Counted from the stretch's first letter, positions 17,892 to 26,529 are shown. The stretch: 64,000 nucleotides of DNA from Crenobacter cavernae (GCF_003355495.1 NZ_CP031337.1:372001-436000), one strand, 5' to 3'. Program-made: numbers and translations. The notes: generated by a model not told the origin, from the letters alone.

Positions 17892-20627
17892 TTACTTCGC
17901 CTCGGCCTTGCTCTCGTAGCGGCGCGACCATTCCTTGAGGATCGCGTCGCGGTGCTTCGCCGCCCAGGTGAAGTCGTTCTTCACCAGCTTCTTCTCGTAG
18001 TTGGCCGGCAACAGCGGGTTCGGCTTGGCGACGCCCGGCAGCGCGACGACGGCGTAGTTCTTCTCGTAGAGCTCCATCGCCGGGCGGCTGGCGGCGAAGT
18101 CGGCCAGCTTCCTGGCGGCGTCGAGGTTCTTCGTGCCTTTCAGGATCGCGGTCGCCTCCAGGTCCCAGCCCAGGCCCTCCTTCGGGAACACCAGGTCGAT
18201 CGGCGCGCCCTTCTCCTTCAGCTGCGCGCCGCGGTATTCGAACGAGATGCCGATCGGGTACTCGCCGGCGGCGGCCATCTTGCATGGCTTGGAGCCCGAG
18301 TGGACGTACTGCGCGATGTTGGTATGCAGCCTGTCCATGTAGTCCCAGCCCTTCTTGTCGCCGAACATCTGCAGCCACGCCGACACGTCGAGGAAACCGG
18401 TGCCGCTCGACGCCGGGTGCGGCATCACGACCTGGTTCTTGTAGAAGGGCTTGGCAAGGTCCGCCCAGCTCTCCGGCTTGGGCAGGCCTTTCTTCGCGGC
18501 CTCTACGGTGTTGAAGCAGATCGTCGCGGCCCACACGTCCATGCCGACCCAGCGCGGCGGGTTGGCCTTGTCGCGGAAGGTCGGCGCGATGATGCGGTGC
18601 GCACCGCGCACGGTGGACAACCGGTGGGCGATGACGATCACGGTGCGCCCCTGGCAGATCGCGCGCATGTTCTGCATCACCGCGCGCTCGGACTCGTAGT
18701 CGAGCGCGCTGGTCGCCTCGTCGAAGATCAATATCCGCGGGTTGCAGACCAGCGCGCGGGCGATCGCGATGCGCTGGCGCTGCCCGCCGGACAGGTTGGA
18801 GCCGTGTTCGCCGACGACCGTGTCGTAGCCCTCGGCCAACTCCATGATGAAGTCGTGCGCGCCGGCGAGCTTGGCGGCCTGGATCACCTTGTCGAGCGGC
18901 ATGCCGGGGTCGGCCAGCGCGATGTTGTCGCGGATCGACTGGTTGAACAGCAGGTTCTCCTGCAGCACCACGCCGATCTGGCGGCGCAGCCAGGCCGGGT
19001 CGGCCAGCGCCAGGTCGTTGCCGTCGACCAGCACCCTTCCGCGCTCGGGGACATATAAACGCTGGATCAGCTTGGTCAGCGTCGACTTGCCGGAACCCGA
19101 GCGGCCGACGATGCCGACCACCTCGCCGGGGCGGATCGTGAGGTTCAGCGTCTTCAGGATCTCGGGGCCGTCGGGGCGGTAGCGGAACACCACGTCCTCG
19201 AACGCGATCGCGCCCTGGATAGCCGGCAGCGCCGCGCGGCTGGCCGGGGTTTCGGTGCGGGTGTTGAGCAGGTCGCCGAGCCGTTGCACCGAGATGCCGA
19301 CCTGCTGGAAGTCCTGCCACAGCTGCGCCAGCCGGATCACCGGCGCGGCGACCTGGCCGGCCAGCATGTTGAACGCGACCAGCTGGCCGACGCTCAGCTC
19401 GCCGTCGATGACCAGCCGCGCGCCGAGCCACAGGGTCGCGACGGTGACCAGCTTCTGGATCAGCTGCACCCCGTGCTGGCCGATATTGGCCAGCCGCGTC
19501 ACCTTGAAGCCGGCGCTGACGTAGGCGGCCAGCTGGTTGTCCCAGCGCCGCGTCAGATGCGGCTCGACCGCCATCGCCTTCACGGTGCCGATGCCACCGA
19601 CCGCCTCGACCAGGAACGACTGGTTGTCGGCGCCACGAGCGAACTTCTCGTCCAGCCGCTGGCGCAGCACCGGCGTCAGGCTGGTAGACCACAATGCGTA
19701 GCACGGCAGCGAAACGACGACGATCAGCGTCAGCCACCCGCTGTACCAGGCCATCACCGCCAGGAACACCACCGAGAACAGCAGGTCGAGCACGCTGGTC
19801 AGCGCCGATCCGGTCAGGAAGTTGCGGATGTTTTCGAGCTCGCGGACCCGCGCCACCGTGTCGCCGACGCGGCGCGCCTCGAAGTAGGCCACCGGCAGCG
19901 CCAGCAGGTGGCGGAACAGCCGCGCGCCGAGTTCGACGTCGATCCGGTTGGTGGTGTGCGAGAACACGTAGTTGCGCAGGCAGGACAGCAAGATCTCGAA
20001 CAACGACACCACCAGCAGGCCGACCGCGATCACGTCCAGGGTGGTGAAGCCGCGATGGACCAGCACCTTGTCCATGACGACTTGAAAGAACAGCGGCGTG
20101 ATCAGCGCGAACAGCTGCAATACAAAAGAAACGCCGAGCACCTCGAGCAGCAGTCGCCGGTATTTGACGATGGCCGGGATGAACCAGGTGAAGTCGAACC
20201 GAGCCAGCGTGCCGGCCACCGACGCACGCGAGGTGACCACCAACAAGCGGCCGTCGTAGCGCGCCCGGAATTCTTCCCGACTCAGCACCAGCGGCCGGCC
20301 GGACTTCAGGTCGTGGATCAGCACCTTATCGCCGTCGGTGCGGGCGACGATGAAGTGCTCGCCGGAGGGCGCCAATGCCAGCGCCGGCAGCGCCGCCAGG
20401 CCGACGCGTTCGGCCGGCTGGCCGATGATGCGCGCCTTCAGCTCGAGCGACTTGGCGGCCAGCAGCAGATCGGTTTCAGCGAACGGTTCGGCGCCGCGGC
20501 CGAACTGGTGGGACAACTGGGTGGGGTCGGCGGCGACGCCGTGGAACTGGGCCAGCAGCACCAGGCCGGTCAGGCCGTGGTCGGGTGATGGAACATCGGG
20601 TTCGGAGGGAGGGCTGGCAATCGACAT
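17892..20627 (-). CDS. Chimeric ORF: truncated HlyB-type secretion ATPase fused to a phosphonate-binding protein C-terminus
   Basis: A single 911-residue frame. Residues 1 to about 677 are a type I secretion ABC transporter: a C39-like domain without catalytic Cys, a six-helix membrane domain, Walker A GRSGSGKST, signature LSGGQRQRIAIARAL, Walker B ILIFDEATSALD and H-loop VIAHRLSTVRGAHRI. It then switches near 18590 to the second half of a PhnS2-type periplasmic binding protein (PPRWVGMDVWAATI, MPHPASSGTGFLDVSAWLQ, YVHSGSKPCKMAAAGEYPIG). The ATPase lacks its last ~35 residues and the binding protein its signal peptide and first ~120. Deletion fusion or assembly misjoin. ATG 20627 preferred over TTG 20657. 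Confidence 0.8.
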   Translation of the reverse strand: MSIASPPSEPDVPSPDHGLTGLVLLAQFHGVAADPTQLSHQFGRGAEPFAETDLLLAAKSLELKARIIGQPAERVGLAALPALALAPSGEHFIVARTDGDKVLIHDLKSGRPLVLSREEFRARYDGRLLVVTSRASVAGTLARFDFTWFIPAIVKYRRLLLEVLGVSFVLQLFALITPLFFQVVMDKVLVHRGFTTLDVIAVGLLVVSLFEILLSCLRNYVFSHTTNRIDVELGARLFRHLLALPVAYFEARRVGDTVARVRELENIRNFLTGSALTSVLDLLFSVVFLAVMAWYSGWLTLIVVVSLPCYALWSTSLTPVLRQRLDEKFARGADNQSFLVEAVGGIGTVKAMAVEPHLTRRWDNQLAAYVSAGFKVTRLANIGQHGVQLIQKLVTVATLWLGARLVIDGELSVGQLVAFNMLAGQVAAPVIRLAQLWQDFQQVGISVQRLGDLLNTRTETPASRAALPAIQGAIAFEDVVFRYRPDGPEILKTLNLTIRPGEVVGIVGRSGSGKSTLTKLIQRLYVPERGRVLVDGNDLALADPAWLRRQIGVVLQENLLFNQSIRDNIALADPGMPLDKVIQAAKLAGAHDFIMELAEGYDTVVGEHGSNLSGGQRQRIAIARALVCNPRILIFDEATSALDYESERAVMQNMRAICQGRTVIVIAHRLSTVRGAHRIIAPTFRDKANPPRWVGMDVWAATICFNTVEAAKKGLPKPESWADLAKPFYKNQVVMPHPASSGTGFLDVSAWLQMFGDKKGWDYMDRLHTNIAQYVHSGSKPCKMAAAGEYPIGISFEYRGAQLKEKGAPIDLVFPKEGLGWDLEATAILKGTKNLDAARKLADFAASRPAMELYEKNYAVVALPGVAKPNPLLPANYEKKLVKNDFTWAAKHRDAILKEWSRRYESKAEAK

Positions 20628-20760
20628 GAATTCCGCATAAAGGGAAAACCCGCGCAAAATATCACATAGCCATAGATTGTGTAATATGCAGATATACTTA
20701 ATTGAGTGGGGAGCGAGGCTTGCTGAAAAGCGGGGCGTAGAGAATGGGAGAGGGCTAGAA

Positions 20761-20797
20761 ACAAAAAAGCGCTCAAGAAGACTTGAGCGCTTTTTGC
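20761..20797 (-). terminator. Terminator of the tRNA operon
   Basis: Arms GCGCTCAAG (20769-20777) and CTTGAGCGC (20782-20790) with loop AAGA, flanked by A-run on the left and T-run on the right. It can serve both directions: the tRNA transcript from the right, and anything from the left. Confidence 0.85.
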
Positions 20798-20848
20798 GTA
20801 TTACCTACCGACGAGTTTTACGGGTGATGTCTAACTCGCTGGTTTAAC

Positions 20849-20923
20849 TGGCGTCCCCACGGGGAATCGAACCCCGGCTACCGCCGTGAAAGGGCGGTGT
20901 TCTAACCGCTAAACTATAGGGAC
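20849..20923 (-). tRNA. tRNA-Glu (anticodon TTC)
   Basis: Reading leftward: GTCCCTATAGTTTAGC..., anticodon loop CCCTTTCACG with anticodon TTC, T-arm GGTTCGATTCC, acceptor GGGGACG and encoded CCA (20849-20851). Last of three tRNA genes on this strand. Confidence 0.97.
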
Positions 20924-20927
20924 TGGG

Positions 20928-21004
20928 TGGTGCACCCGGAGCGATTCGAACGCCCGACCCTCTGGTTCGTAGCCAGATACTCTATCCAACTGAGCTACGG
21001 GTGC
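20928..21004 (-). tRNA. tRNA-Arg (anticodon ACG)
   Basis: Reading leftward: GCACCCGTAGCTCAGTTGG..., anticodon stem CTGG/CCAG around CTACGAA (anticodon ACG, read as ICG after deamination), T-arm GTTCGAATC, acceptor GGGTGCA and encoded CCA. 77 bases; spaced four bases from tRNA-Glu. Confidence 0.97.
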
Positions 21005-21011
21005 ACTGTTG

Positions 21012-21105
21012 TGGCGGAGAAAGAGGGATTCGAACCCTCGATACAGGTTTAAGCCCGTATGCTTCCTTAGCAGGGAAGTGCCTTCGACCACTCGGCCATT
21101 TCTCC
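21012..21105 (-). tRNA. tRNA-Ser (anticodon GCT)
   Basis: Reading leftward: GGAGAAATGGCCGAGTGG..., anticodon stem-loop CTTCCCTGCTAAGGAAG (anticodon GCT), a long class II variable arm (CATACGGGCTTAAACCTGTATC), T-arm GGTTCGAATCC and encoded CCA. 94 bases. First of the tRNA-Ser/Arg/Glu cluster. Confidence 0.97.
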
Positions 21106-21153
21106 GCAACAGAGGCGCAATCTTAAATAGCAAAGCGCCTCATGTCAAGCGCT

Positions 21154-22380
21154 TCAAACAGCCTGATCGAGGCCGAATGCCTTGTGCAGCACGCGAACGG
21201 CCAGTTCCAGGTATTTCTCGTCGATCAGCACCGACACCTTGATCTCGGAGGTCGAGATCATCTGGATGTTGATGCCCTCTTCGGCCAGGGTGCGGAACAT
21301 CGTCGACGCGATGCCGGTGTGCGAGCGCATACCGACGCCGACGATCGAGATCTTGGCGATCTTGTCGTCCGATTCGATCTTGGCGGCGCCGACGTGGGTC
21401 TGCATCTCGCGCAGGATCGTCAGCGCGCGGTTCGCTTCGCCGCGCGGTACGGTGAACGAGAAGTCGGTGGTGCCCTGATCGCCGACGTTCTGGATGATCA
21501 TGTCGACTTCGATGTTCGCGTCGGCGATCGGGCCGAGGATCTGGTACGCGATGCCCGGACGGTCCGGCACGCCTTTTACGTTGATACGGGCTTCGTTGCG
21601 GTCAAACGCGATGCCGGCGACGACGGCTTTTTCCATGTTTTCATCTTCCTCGAACGTGATCAGCGTACCTTCGCCCTCTTCCTCGAAACTGGAGAGCACG
21701 CGCAGGCGCACCTTGTACTTGCCGGCGAACTCCACCGAACGGATCTGCAGCACCTTGGAGCCCAGGCTCGCCATCTCGATCATCTCCTCGAAGGTGATGG
21801 TCTTCAGGCGGCGGGCTTCCGGCACCACGCGCGGGTCGGTGGTGTAGACGCCGTCCACGTCGGTGTAGATCTGGCATTCGTCGGCCTTCAGCGCGGCGGC
21901 GAGCGCCACGGCCGAGGTGTCCGAGCCGCCGCGGCCGAGGGTGGTGATGTTGTTCGCCTCGTCGATGCCCTGGAAGCCGGCGACGATGACGACGCGGCCT
22001 TCGGCGAGGTCGGCGCGCAGCGCTTCTTCGTCGATGCTCTGGATGCGCGCCTTGTTGAACGACGAGTCGGTCGCGACCTTCACCTGCCAGCCGGTGTAGC
22101 TCTTGGCGTCGACGCCGATTTCCTTCAGCGCCATCGCCAACAGGCCGATGGTGACCTGTTCGCCGGTGGAGATGATGACGTCCAGCTCGCGCGGATCGGG
22201 ATAGTCCTGGATCTCGCGCGCCAGCGCGATCAGGCGGTTGGTTTCGCCGCTCATGGCGGAAACGGCCACCACCACGTCGTGCCCCTGCGCTTTCCATTTG
22301 GCGATGCGCCGGGCCACGTTCTTGATGCGCTCCGTGGTGCCCATGGACGTGCCGCCGTATTTTTGTACGATGAGTGCCAT
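21154..22380 (-). CDS. lysC: Aspartate kinase
   Basis: A 408-residue enzyme phosphorylating aspartate, the entry to lysine, threonine and methionine synthesis. The N-terminus MALIVQKYGGTSMG is the kinase signature, followed by GRGGSDTSAVALAAAL and TDVDGVYTTDPR. Two ACT domains (KVRLRVLSSF..., and KISIVGVGMRSHTGIASTMF) bind the feedback effectors. ATG 22380 is chosen because the conserved start begins there; an upstream in-frame ATG gives 32 unrelated residues. Length fits the beta-type aspartokinase of betaproteobacteria. Confidence 0.97.
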   Translation of the reverse strand: MALIVQKYGGTSMGTTERIKNVARRIAKWKAQGHDVVVAVSAMSGETNRLIALAREIQDYPDPRELDVIISTGEQVTIGLLAMALKEIGVDAKSYTGWQVKVATDSSFNKARIQSIDEEALRADLAEGRVVIVAGFQGIDEANNITTLGRGGSDTSAVALAAALKADECQIYTDVDGVYTTDPRVVPEARRLKTITFEEMIEMASLGSKVLQIRSVEFAGKYKVRLRVLSSFEEEGEGTLITFEEDENMEKAVVAGIAFDRNEARINVKGVPDRPGIAYQILGPIADANIEVDMIIQNVGDQGTTDFSFTVPRGEANRALTILREMQTHVGAAKIESDDKIAKISIVGVGMRSHTGIASTMFRTLAEEGINIQMISTSEIKVSVLIDEKYLELAVRVLHKAFGLDQAV

Positions 22381-22469
22381 GCTTGCTTCTTGCAATCGTG
22401 AAAAATGTCGAACAAGGATTCTGACCCCATCCTTGCCGGAAAAGCAAGGAGGGATTGCGCCAGACAAAA

Positions 22470-22522
22470 CGCGCATCCGTCATGGCGACGCTGGCCGAGC
22501 CCTGCGTCATGACGGATGCGCG
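22470..22522 (-). terminator. 15-base perfect inverted repeat after fdhD
   Basis: Arms CGCGCATCCGTCATG (22470-22484) and CATGACGGATGCGCG (22508-22522) flank a 23-base loop that contains a one-mismatch copy of the dispersed word (CTGGCCGAG). Three bases after the fdhD stop; the downstream strand continues GTTTTGTC, consistent with termination. Confidence 0.65.
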
Positions 22523-22524
22523 GT

Positions 22525-23352
22525 TCAGCGCGCGGAAAACAGGCGTTCGGGATGGGTGTAGACGTTGGCGCGACCGGGCCGCACGAAGCCGGCGAGCGTG
22601 AGGTTCAACGACGTCGCGAGCCGCACCGCCAGCGCGGTCGGCGCCGACACCGCGGCGAGGATCTCGATGCCGGCGCTTGCCGCCTTGTGCGCCATCTCGT
22701 AGCTCGAGCGGCTGGTGACGAGCGCCGCGCCCGGCTCGGCCCCGACCCTCGCGCGCCAGCCGATCAGCTTGTCGAGAGCGACGTGGCGGCCGACGTCCTC
22801 GAACACCGCGGCGAGCGTACCGTCGGGCCTCAGCCAGGCGGCGGCATGCGCGGCGCCGGTCGCGGTGGTCAGCGGCTGCGCGTCTTGCAGATGCATCAGC
22901 GCCGCCTGCAGCGCGGCAGATTCCAGCGCCTGCGTGAACGGCAGCGCAGGCAGCGGCCGCGCCGCCTGCGCCAGGCTCTCCACGCCGCACAGCCCGCAGC
23001 CGGTGCGCCCGGCCAGCTGCCGGCGGCGTGTCTTGAGCGCGGCGAAATCGGCCGCCGCCAGTTCGATGCGCAACTCTATCCCCTCCTCCACCCGCACTAT
23101 CTCGACGTCGTAAAGGTTGGCCGAGCCCGCAGCGATACCTTCGGACAGCGAAAAGCCGAGCGCGAAGTCTTCGAGGTCTATCGGCGTCGCCATCATCACC
23201 GCGTGAGCGATGCCGTTGTAGACGAGCGCGACCGGCACCTCCTCGATCAGGCTGTCGTCGCCGGGGGACTCGTCGTCGCTACGCCACACGGCGTGCGTGG
23301 AGAACGCATCTAAGGACGGCGACGCATCGGGGGCGGGATTTTGCGGAGACAT
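22525..23352 (-). CDS. fdhD: Formate dehydrogenase accessory sulfurtransferase
   Basis: A 275-residue protein of the FdhD family, which passes sulphur from a cysteine desulfurase to the molybdenum cofactor of formate dehydrogenase. Visible features are EEVPVALVYNGIAHAVMMATPIDLEDFALGF, the redox cysteine loop GRTGCGLCGVESL near residue 125, and VFEDVGRHVALDKLIG. The C-terminal half shows the Rossmann-like SRSSYEMAHKAASAGI. No formate dehydrogenase gene is in the window, so the partner lies elsewhere. Divergent from the MFS transporter gene. Confidence 0.93.
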   Translation of the reverse strand: MSPQNPAPDASPSLDAFSTHAVWRSDDESPGDDSLIEEVPVALVYNGIAHAVMMATPIDLEDFALGFSLSEGIAAGSANLYDVEIVRVEEGIELRIELAAADFAALKTRRRQLAGRTGCGLCGVESLAQAARPLPALPFTQALESAALQAALMHLQDAQPLTTATGAAHAAAWLRPDGTLAAVFEDVGRHVALDKLIGWRARVGAEPGAALVTSRSSYEMAHKAASAGIEILAAVSAPTALAVRLATSLNLTLAGFVRPGRANVYTHPERLFSAR

Positions 23353-23523
23353 GGCGCGGCTCGTGAAAGGCGGAAACCCGTCATTCTGGGCGGCTTTGCA
23401 CGGCGAGGGCAATGGCGGATCGTCATACCGGCTCGCGCGGCGGGCTATATGCGCGCGGTGTCGCCTGCAAATGCACCATGCCGGTGGCTTGCCTAGCCCC
23501 CGAAGCTCGGCCAAGCTTGTCGC

Positions 23524-24945
23524 ATGATGCCCATCCCCCGCCCATCGCCCGAGTCCTCGTCGCGCAGCGTGGCCGCCATGAGCGAAAACAGCTCCCCGCG
23601 CGGCCGGCTCTACCCGCTGATCCTCTTGTGCGCCGGCGTCGAGTTCTTCGGCGTGCAGGCCTACGCCTTCGGCGCCCACGTGCTGAGCGCCGGCCTCGGG
23701 CTCACGCCGGCCGAATTCGCGCTCGCGTCGACCGTCTACACCTTCGCCTGCATCGTCGCGATCTTCAAACACCAGTGGGTGACCGGCCGCTTCGGCTACC
23801 GCCGCTACCTGTTGGTATCGACCGCGGTCTACGTCGGCGCGTCTATTGCCTGCGCGGCGAGCACGCAGCTGCTCGTGTTCTGCGTCGCGCGCTTCCTGCA
23901 GGGCCTCGGCGGCGGCGGCCTGTTCCTGTCGTCGCGGCTGATGTGCAACCTGTTCCTGCCGCCCGAGAAGCGGCTTGCCGGCATCATGTGGATGTCGCAC
24001 GGCATCCTCTTGGTGCCGGTGTTCGCGCCGCTGGCGACCGCCGGGCTGACCGAATGGTTGGGCTGGCGCGCGCTGTTCGGCGAGATGGCGCTGCTGGGCG
24101 CGCTGCTGTGGCTGTCCGCCTGGCGCGCTCTGCCGAAGGCGTCGACCTTGCCCGACGCCGACGTCAGCCACTCGCCGGCGGCGGCGCTGTCGTTCGCGGT
24201 GGCGATCGTCGCGCTCGAGATGCTGCTGCAGGGCTTTCGCTGGCTCGACGTCAACGCGCACGAGCTGCTGTTCCTGTTCCCGCTGCTGGCCGTGCTCGGG
24301 CTGACCTTCTTCTTCCTCGGCGAACGGCGCAATCCGCAGCCGTGGCTGGACCCGCGCGTGCTGAACGACCGCCCGTTCGTCGTCGGCGGCCTGCTCAGCT
24401 TCATGTTCTATCTGGTGATCGTCGAGTTCCAGTACGCGGCGCCGCTATTGGGCCGCGGGCTCGGGATGTCATGGTGGGCGGTCGGCGGCTTGCTGACGCT
24501 GTTCAACCTGTCGGCCTACGCGAGCTACTGGTTGTTCCAGAAGCAGAGCGATCCGGCCGGCAAGCTCAAGGGCTGGATGATGGGCGGCGTCGCGGCGATG
24601 GGCGGCGGCTGCCTGTTGCTTGCCTTCCTGCCTGCCGAGCCACGCTGGCTGTACGCGTTGCCCATCGTGCTGCAGTCGTGCTTTGCCGCCTTCGTGATCA
24701 TCCCGCTGTCGATCAAGATGTTCCGCAATATGGCCGGCAGCTTCTACAGTCACGGCTACCGCACGCGGCTGATCATGGGCAAGGTCGCGGCGAGCCTCGC
24801 GATCAGCGTCGCCGCGCTCGCGATCGACAAGCGGCTGTCGGTCGGCATGACGCTGCTGGAGGCGACGCAGCGCCAGTTCCTGTGGCTCGCGCTGATCTGC
24901 GCGCTGTTCCTGTGGATGATAGAGCGGCAGAAGACGATCGAGTGA
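23524..24945 (+). CDS. Major facilitator superfamily transporter (DHA2-like)
   Basis: A roughly 473-residue inner-membrane transporter with 12-14 hydrophobic helices. The MFS loop motifs are recognisable (VTGRFGYRRYLLVSTAVYVGAS after helix 2, and RFLQGLGGGGLFLSSR in helix 4, resembling the drug/H+ antiporter-2 group). The substrate cannot be told from sequence. The start is uncertain: ATGs at 23524, 23527 and 23578 are all in frame and none has a good ribosome binding site. Stands alone, divergent from fdhD, closed by a terminator. Confidence 0.85.
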   Translation: MMPIPRPSPESSSRSVAAMSENSSPRGRLYPLILLCAGVEFFGVQAYAFGAHVLSAGLGLTPAEFALASTVYTFACIVAIFKHQWVTGRFGYRRYLLVSTAVYVGASIACAASTQLLVFCVARFLQGLGGGGLFLSSRLMCNLFLPPEKRLAGIMWMSHGILLVPVFAPLATAGLTEWLGWRALFGEMALLGALLWLSAWRALPKASTLPDADVSHSPAAALSFAVAIVALEMLLQGFRWLDVNAHELLFLFPLLAVLGLTFFFLGERRNPQPWLDPRVLNDRPFVVGGLLSFMFYLVIVEFQYAAPLLGRGLGMSWWAVGGLLTLFNLSAYASYWLFQKQSDPAGKLKGWMMGGVAAMGGGCLLLAFLPAEPRWLYALPIVLQSCFAAFVIIPLSIKMFRNMAGSFYSHGYRTRLIMGKVAASLAISVAALAIDKRLSVGMTLLEATQRQFLWLALICALFLWMIERQKTIE

Positions 24946-24946
24946 A

Positions 24947-24967
24947 GGGCTCGGCCTGGCCGAGCCC
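24947..24967. repeat. Degenerate inverted pair of the dispersed word
   Basis: GGGCTCGGCC, one T, then GGCCGAGCCC: a 10-base perfect hairpin two bases after the MFS stop. It contains CTGGCCGAG, one mismatch from the dispersed TTGGCCGAG core, and looks like a decayed motif pair. Confidence 0.55.
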
Positions 24968-24990
24968 CGGCAGACGGGTAACGGAAAACA

Positions 24991-25021
24991 AAAAAGCCGA
25001 CAGCTAGGCTGTCGGCTTTTT
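24991..25021. terminator. Bidirectional terminator between the MFS gene and rplI
   Basis: Arms GCCGACAGC and GCTGTCGGC with loop TAG, flanked by an A-run (left) and T-run (right), so it can end both the MFS gene and the rplI operon, which converge here. Confidence 0.9.
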
Positions 25022-25043
25022 GCGGTATGGCGATCGGGAGCGA

Positions 25044-25493
25044 TTAGGCTTCCGGGGTCACCAGGACCTTCACCGGCACGACGACGTCGTGGTGCAGCGC
25101 GATTTCGAGGTCGAACTCGCCGGTGGTCTTGAACGGACCGTTCGGCAGGCGGACTTCGGCACGCGTCACTGCGACACCGGTCGCCACGATGGCGGCGGCG
25201 ATGTCGGCGTTGGTCACCGAGCCGAACAGACGGCCGTCGACGCCGGCCTTCTGTGCGATGGTGATCACGGCGCCTTCGAGCTTGCCGGCACGCGCTTGCG
25301 CGTCGACCAGGATCTCGGCCTGTTTGGCTTCCAGTTCGGCGCGGCTCGCTTCAAACGCGGCCAAGTTGGCGGCGTTCGCGCGCTTGGCTTTGCCTTGCGG
25401 GATCAGGTAGTTACGGGCGTAGCCGTTCTTCACGGTCACCTTGTCGCCCAGTTGGCCCAGGTTGGCCACTTTTTCGAGCAGAATGATTTGCAT
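25044..25493 (-). CDS. rplI: 50S ribosomal protein L9
   Basis: 149 residues, MQIILLEKVANLGQLGDKVTVKNGYARNYLIPQGKA: the L9 N-domain with its lysine/glycine-rich rRNA-binding surface. It is followed by the long connecting helix (FEASRAELEAKQAEILVDAQARA) and the C-domain. Last gene of rpsF-priB-rpsR-rplI. Confidence 0.99.
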   Translation of the reverse strand: MQIILLEKVANLGQLGDKVTVKNGYARNYLIPQGKAKRANAANLAAFEASRAELEAKQAEILVDAQARAGKLEGAVITIAQKAGVDGRLFGSVTNADIAAAIVATGVAVTRAEVRLPNGPFKTTGEFDLEIALHHDVVVPVKVLVTPEA

Positions 25494-25509
25494 CTTGTGG
25501 TCTCCTGGC

Positions 25510-25737
25510 TTAGTGCTGGTCGGTGTACGGCATCAGGGCCAGGAAGCGAGCGCGTTTGATCGCGGTCGACAGCTGACGCTGGAAGCGGGCTTTGGTGCCG
25601 GTGATGCGGGCCGGAATGATCTTGCCGTTTTCGGCGATGAAGTCTTTCAGCAGCTCGGTGGCTTTGTAATCGACTTCCTTGATGCCTTCTGCCGTGAAGC
25701 GGCAGAACTTCTTGCGCTTGAAGAGTTGACGAGCCAT
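25510..25737 (-). CDS. rpsR: 30S ribosomal protein S18
   Basis: 75 residues, MARQLFKRKKFCRFTAEGIKEVDYK, with the S18 core LLKDFIAENGKIIPARITGTKARFQRQL. It pairs with S6 on the small-subunit platform. Five bases separate it from priB. Confidence 0.99.
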   Translation of the reverse strand: MARQLFKRKKFCRFTAEGIKEVDYKATELLKDFIAENGKIIPARITGTKARFQRQLSTAIKRARFLALMPYTDQH

Positions 25738-25742
25738 TTCTC

Positions 25743-26042
25743 TTAACCTTTTACGAATTCAACGTGTTCGATGTGCAGAACCAACCGCGGGTTGCGCAGG
25801 CTGCGCTGGGCGAGGAATCCGCTCACTGCGACCTGTTGTCCGGCGAGTTTGCCGCCCCATTGGGGGGCTTGCTTGCCGATCAGCACCGCCTGGATTTCAC
25901 AGGCGACGTCGCGTTCCAGATTCGCTTCGCGTTGCCGGGACTGGTGTTTGAGCCACATCTCCAGCACCGGCAGGCCGGCGGGGGTGTAGCGCAGTTCGGC
26001 TTCGCGCTCGACCGTGGCGGTCAGTTGCAGACGATTGAGCAA
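25743..26042 (-). CDS. priB: Primosomal replication protein N
   Basis: A 99-residue OB-fold single-stranded-DNA-binding protein that helps PriA restart stalled replication forks. The start MLNRLQLTATVEREAELRYTPAGLPVLEM and the central QREANLERDVACEIQAVLIG are typical. Placement between rpsF and rpsR is the classic location in beta- and gammaproteobacteria. Confidence 0.95.
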   Translation of the reverse strand: MLNRLQLTATVEREAELRYTPAGLPVLEMWLKHQSRQREANLERDVACEIQAVLIGKQAPQWGGKLAGQQVAVSGFLAQRSLRNPRLVLHIEHVEFVKG

Positions 26043-26050
26043 AACCTGCC

Positions 26051-26434
26051 TTAGGCGGCGGCTTCGGCCTCGTTACCTGCGGCGGCCGGCTGCGGGTCGA
26101 GCAGGTTCTTGGCCTTCTCGTCCTTCATCATCGGCGACGCTTCGGCCACGGCGCGGTCCAGCTTGATGGTCAGGTGGCGCAGCACGGCGTCGTTGAACTT
26201 GAAGGCGTGCTCGATTTCTTCCACGGTGTCCGGGGTGCACTCGACGTTCATCAGAACGTAGTGAGCCTTGTGCAGCTTCTGGATCGGGTAAGCCAGTTGA
26301 CGGCGGCCCCAGTCTTCCAGACGGTGGATTTTGCCTTCCTGGCCGAGCACCATACCCTTGTAGCGCTCGATCATGGCCGACACTTGCTCGCTCTGGTCCG
26401 GATGGACGATGAATACGATCTCGTAATGCCGCAT
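26051..26434 (-). CDS. rpsF: 30S ribosomal protein S6
   Basis: 127 residues beginning MRHYEIVFIVHPDQSEQV, with the S6 motif GGRIHRLEDWGRRQLAYPIQK-like stretch (here GKIHRLEDWGRRQLAYPI) and a charged, alanine-rich tail. First gene of the operon, preceded by AAAAGGAGT. Confidence 0.99.
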   Translation of the reverse strand: MRHYEIVFIVHPDQSEQVSAMIERYKGMVLGQEGKIHRLEDWGRRQLAYPIQKLHKAHYVLMNVECTPDTVEEIEHAFKFNDAVLRHLTIKLDRAVAEASPMMKDEKAKNLLDPQPAAAGNEAEAAA

Positions 26435-26456
26435 GGGGACTCCTTTTGGCTGTAAA

Positions 26457-26482
26457 GCCTTTCGCCATGCGCTGCGAAAGGC
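26457..26482 (-). promoter_or_regulatory. Hairpin in the rpsF leader
   Basis: Arms GCCTTTCGC and GCGAAAGGC (nine-base perfect stem) with an eight-base loop, 23 bases before the rpsF start, within the predicted leader RNA. S6:S18 complexes are known to autoregulate through a leader RNA in many bacteria; I could not confirm that the consensus bulge of that motif is present. Confidence 0.5.
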
Positions 26483-26500
26483 AAGGGTTGAAACCGCAGC

Positions 26501-26529
26501 ATTCTACGCAAAAACGGCGGCGCGGGCAA
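26501..26529 (-). promoter_or_regulatory. Sigma-70-type promoter for the rpsF operon
   Basis: On the minus strand: -35 TTGCCC (26524-26529), a 17-base spacer and -10 TAGAAT (26501-26506), about 67 bases before the rpsF start. Confidence 0.7.

Noticed and set aside
21012..21105. A near-copy of the dispersed word (ATGGCCGAG) in tRNA-Ser
   Set aside because: It is the conserved D-arm of class II tRNAs and does not match the full word.
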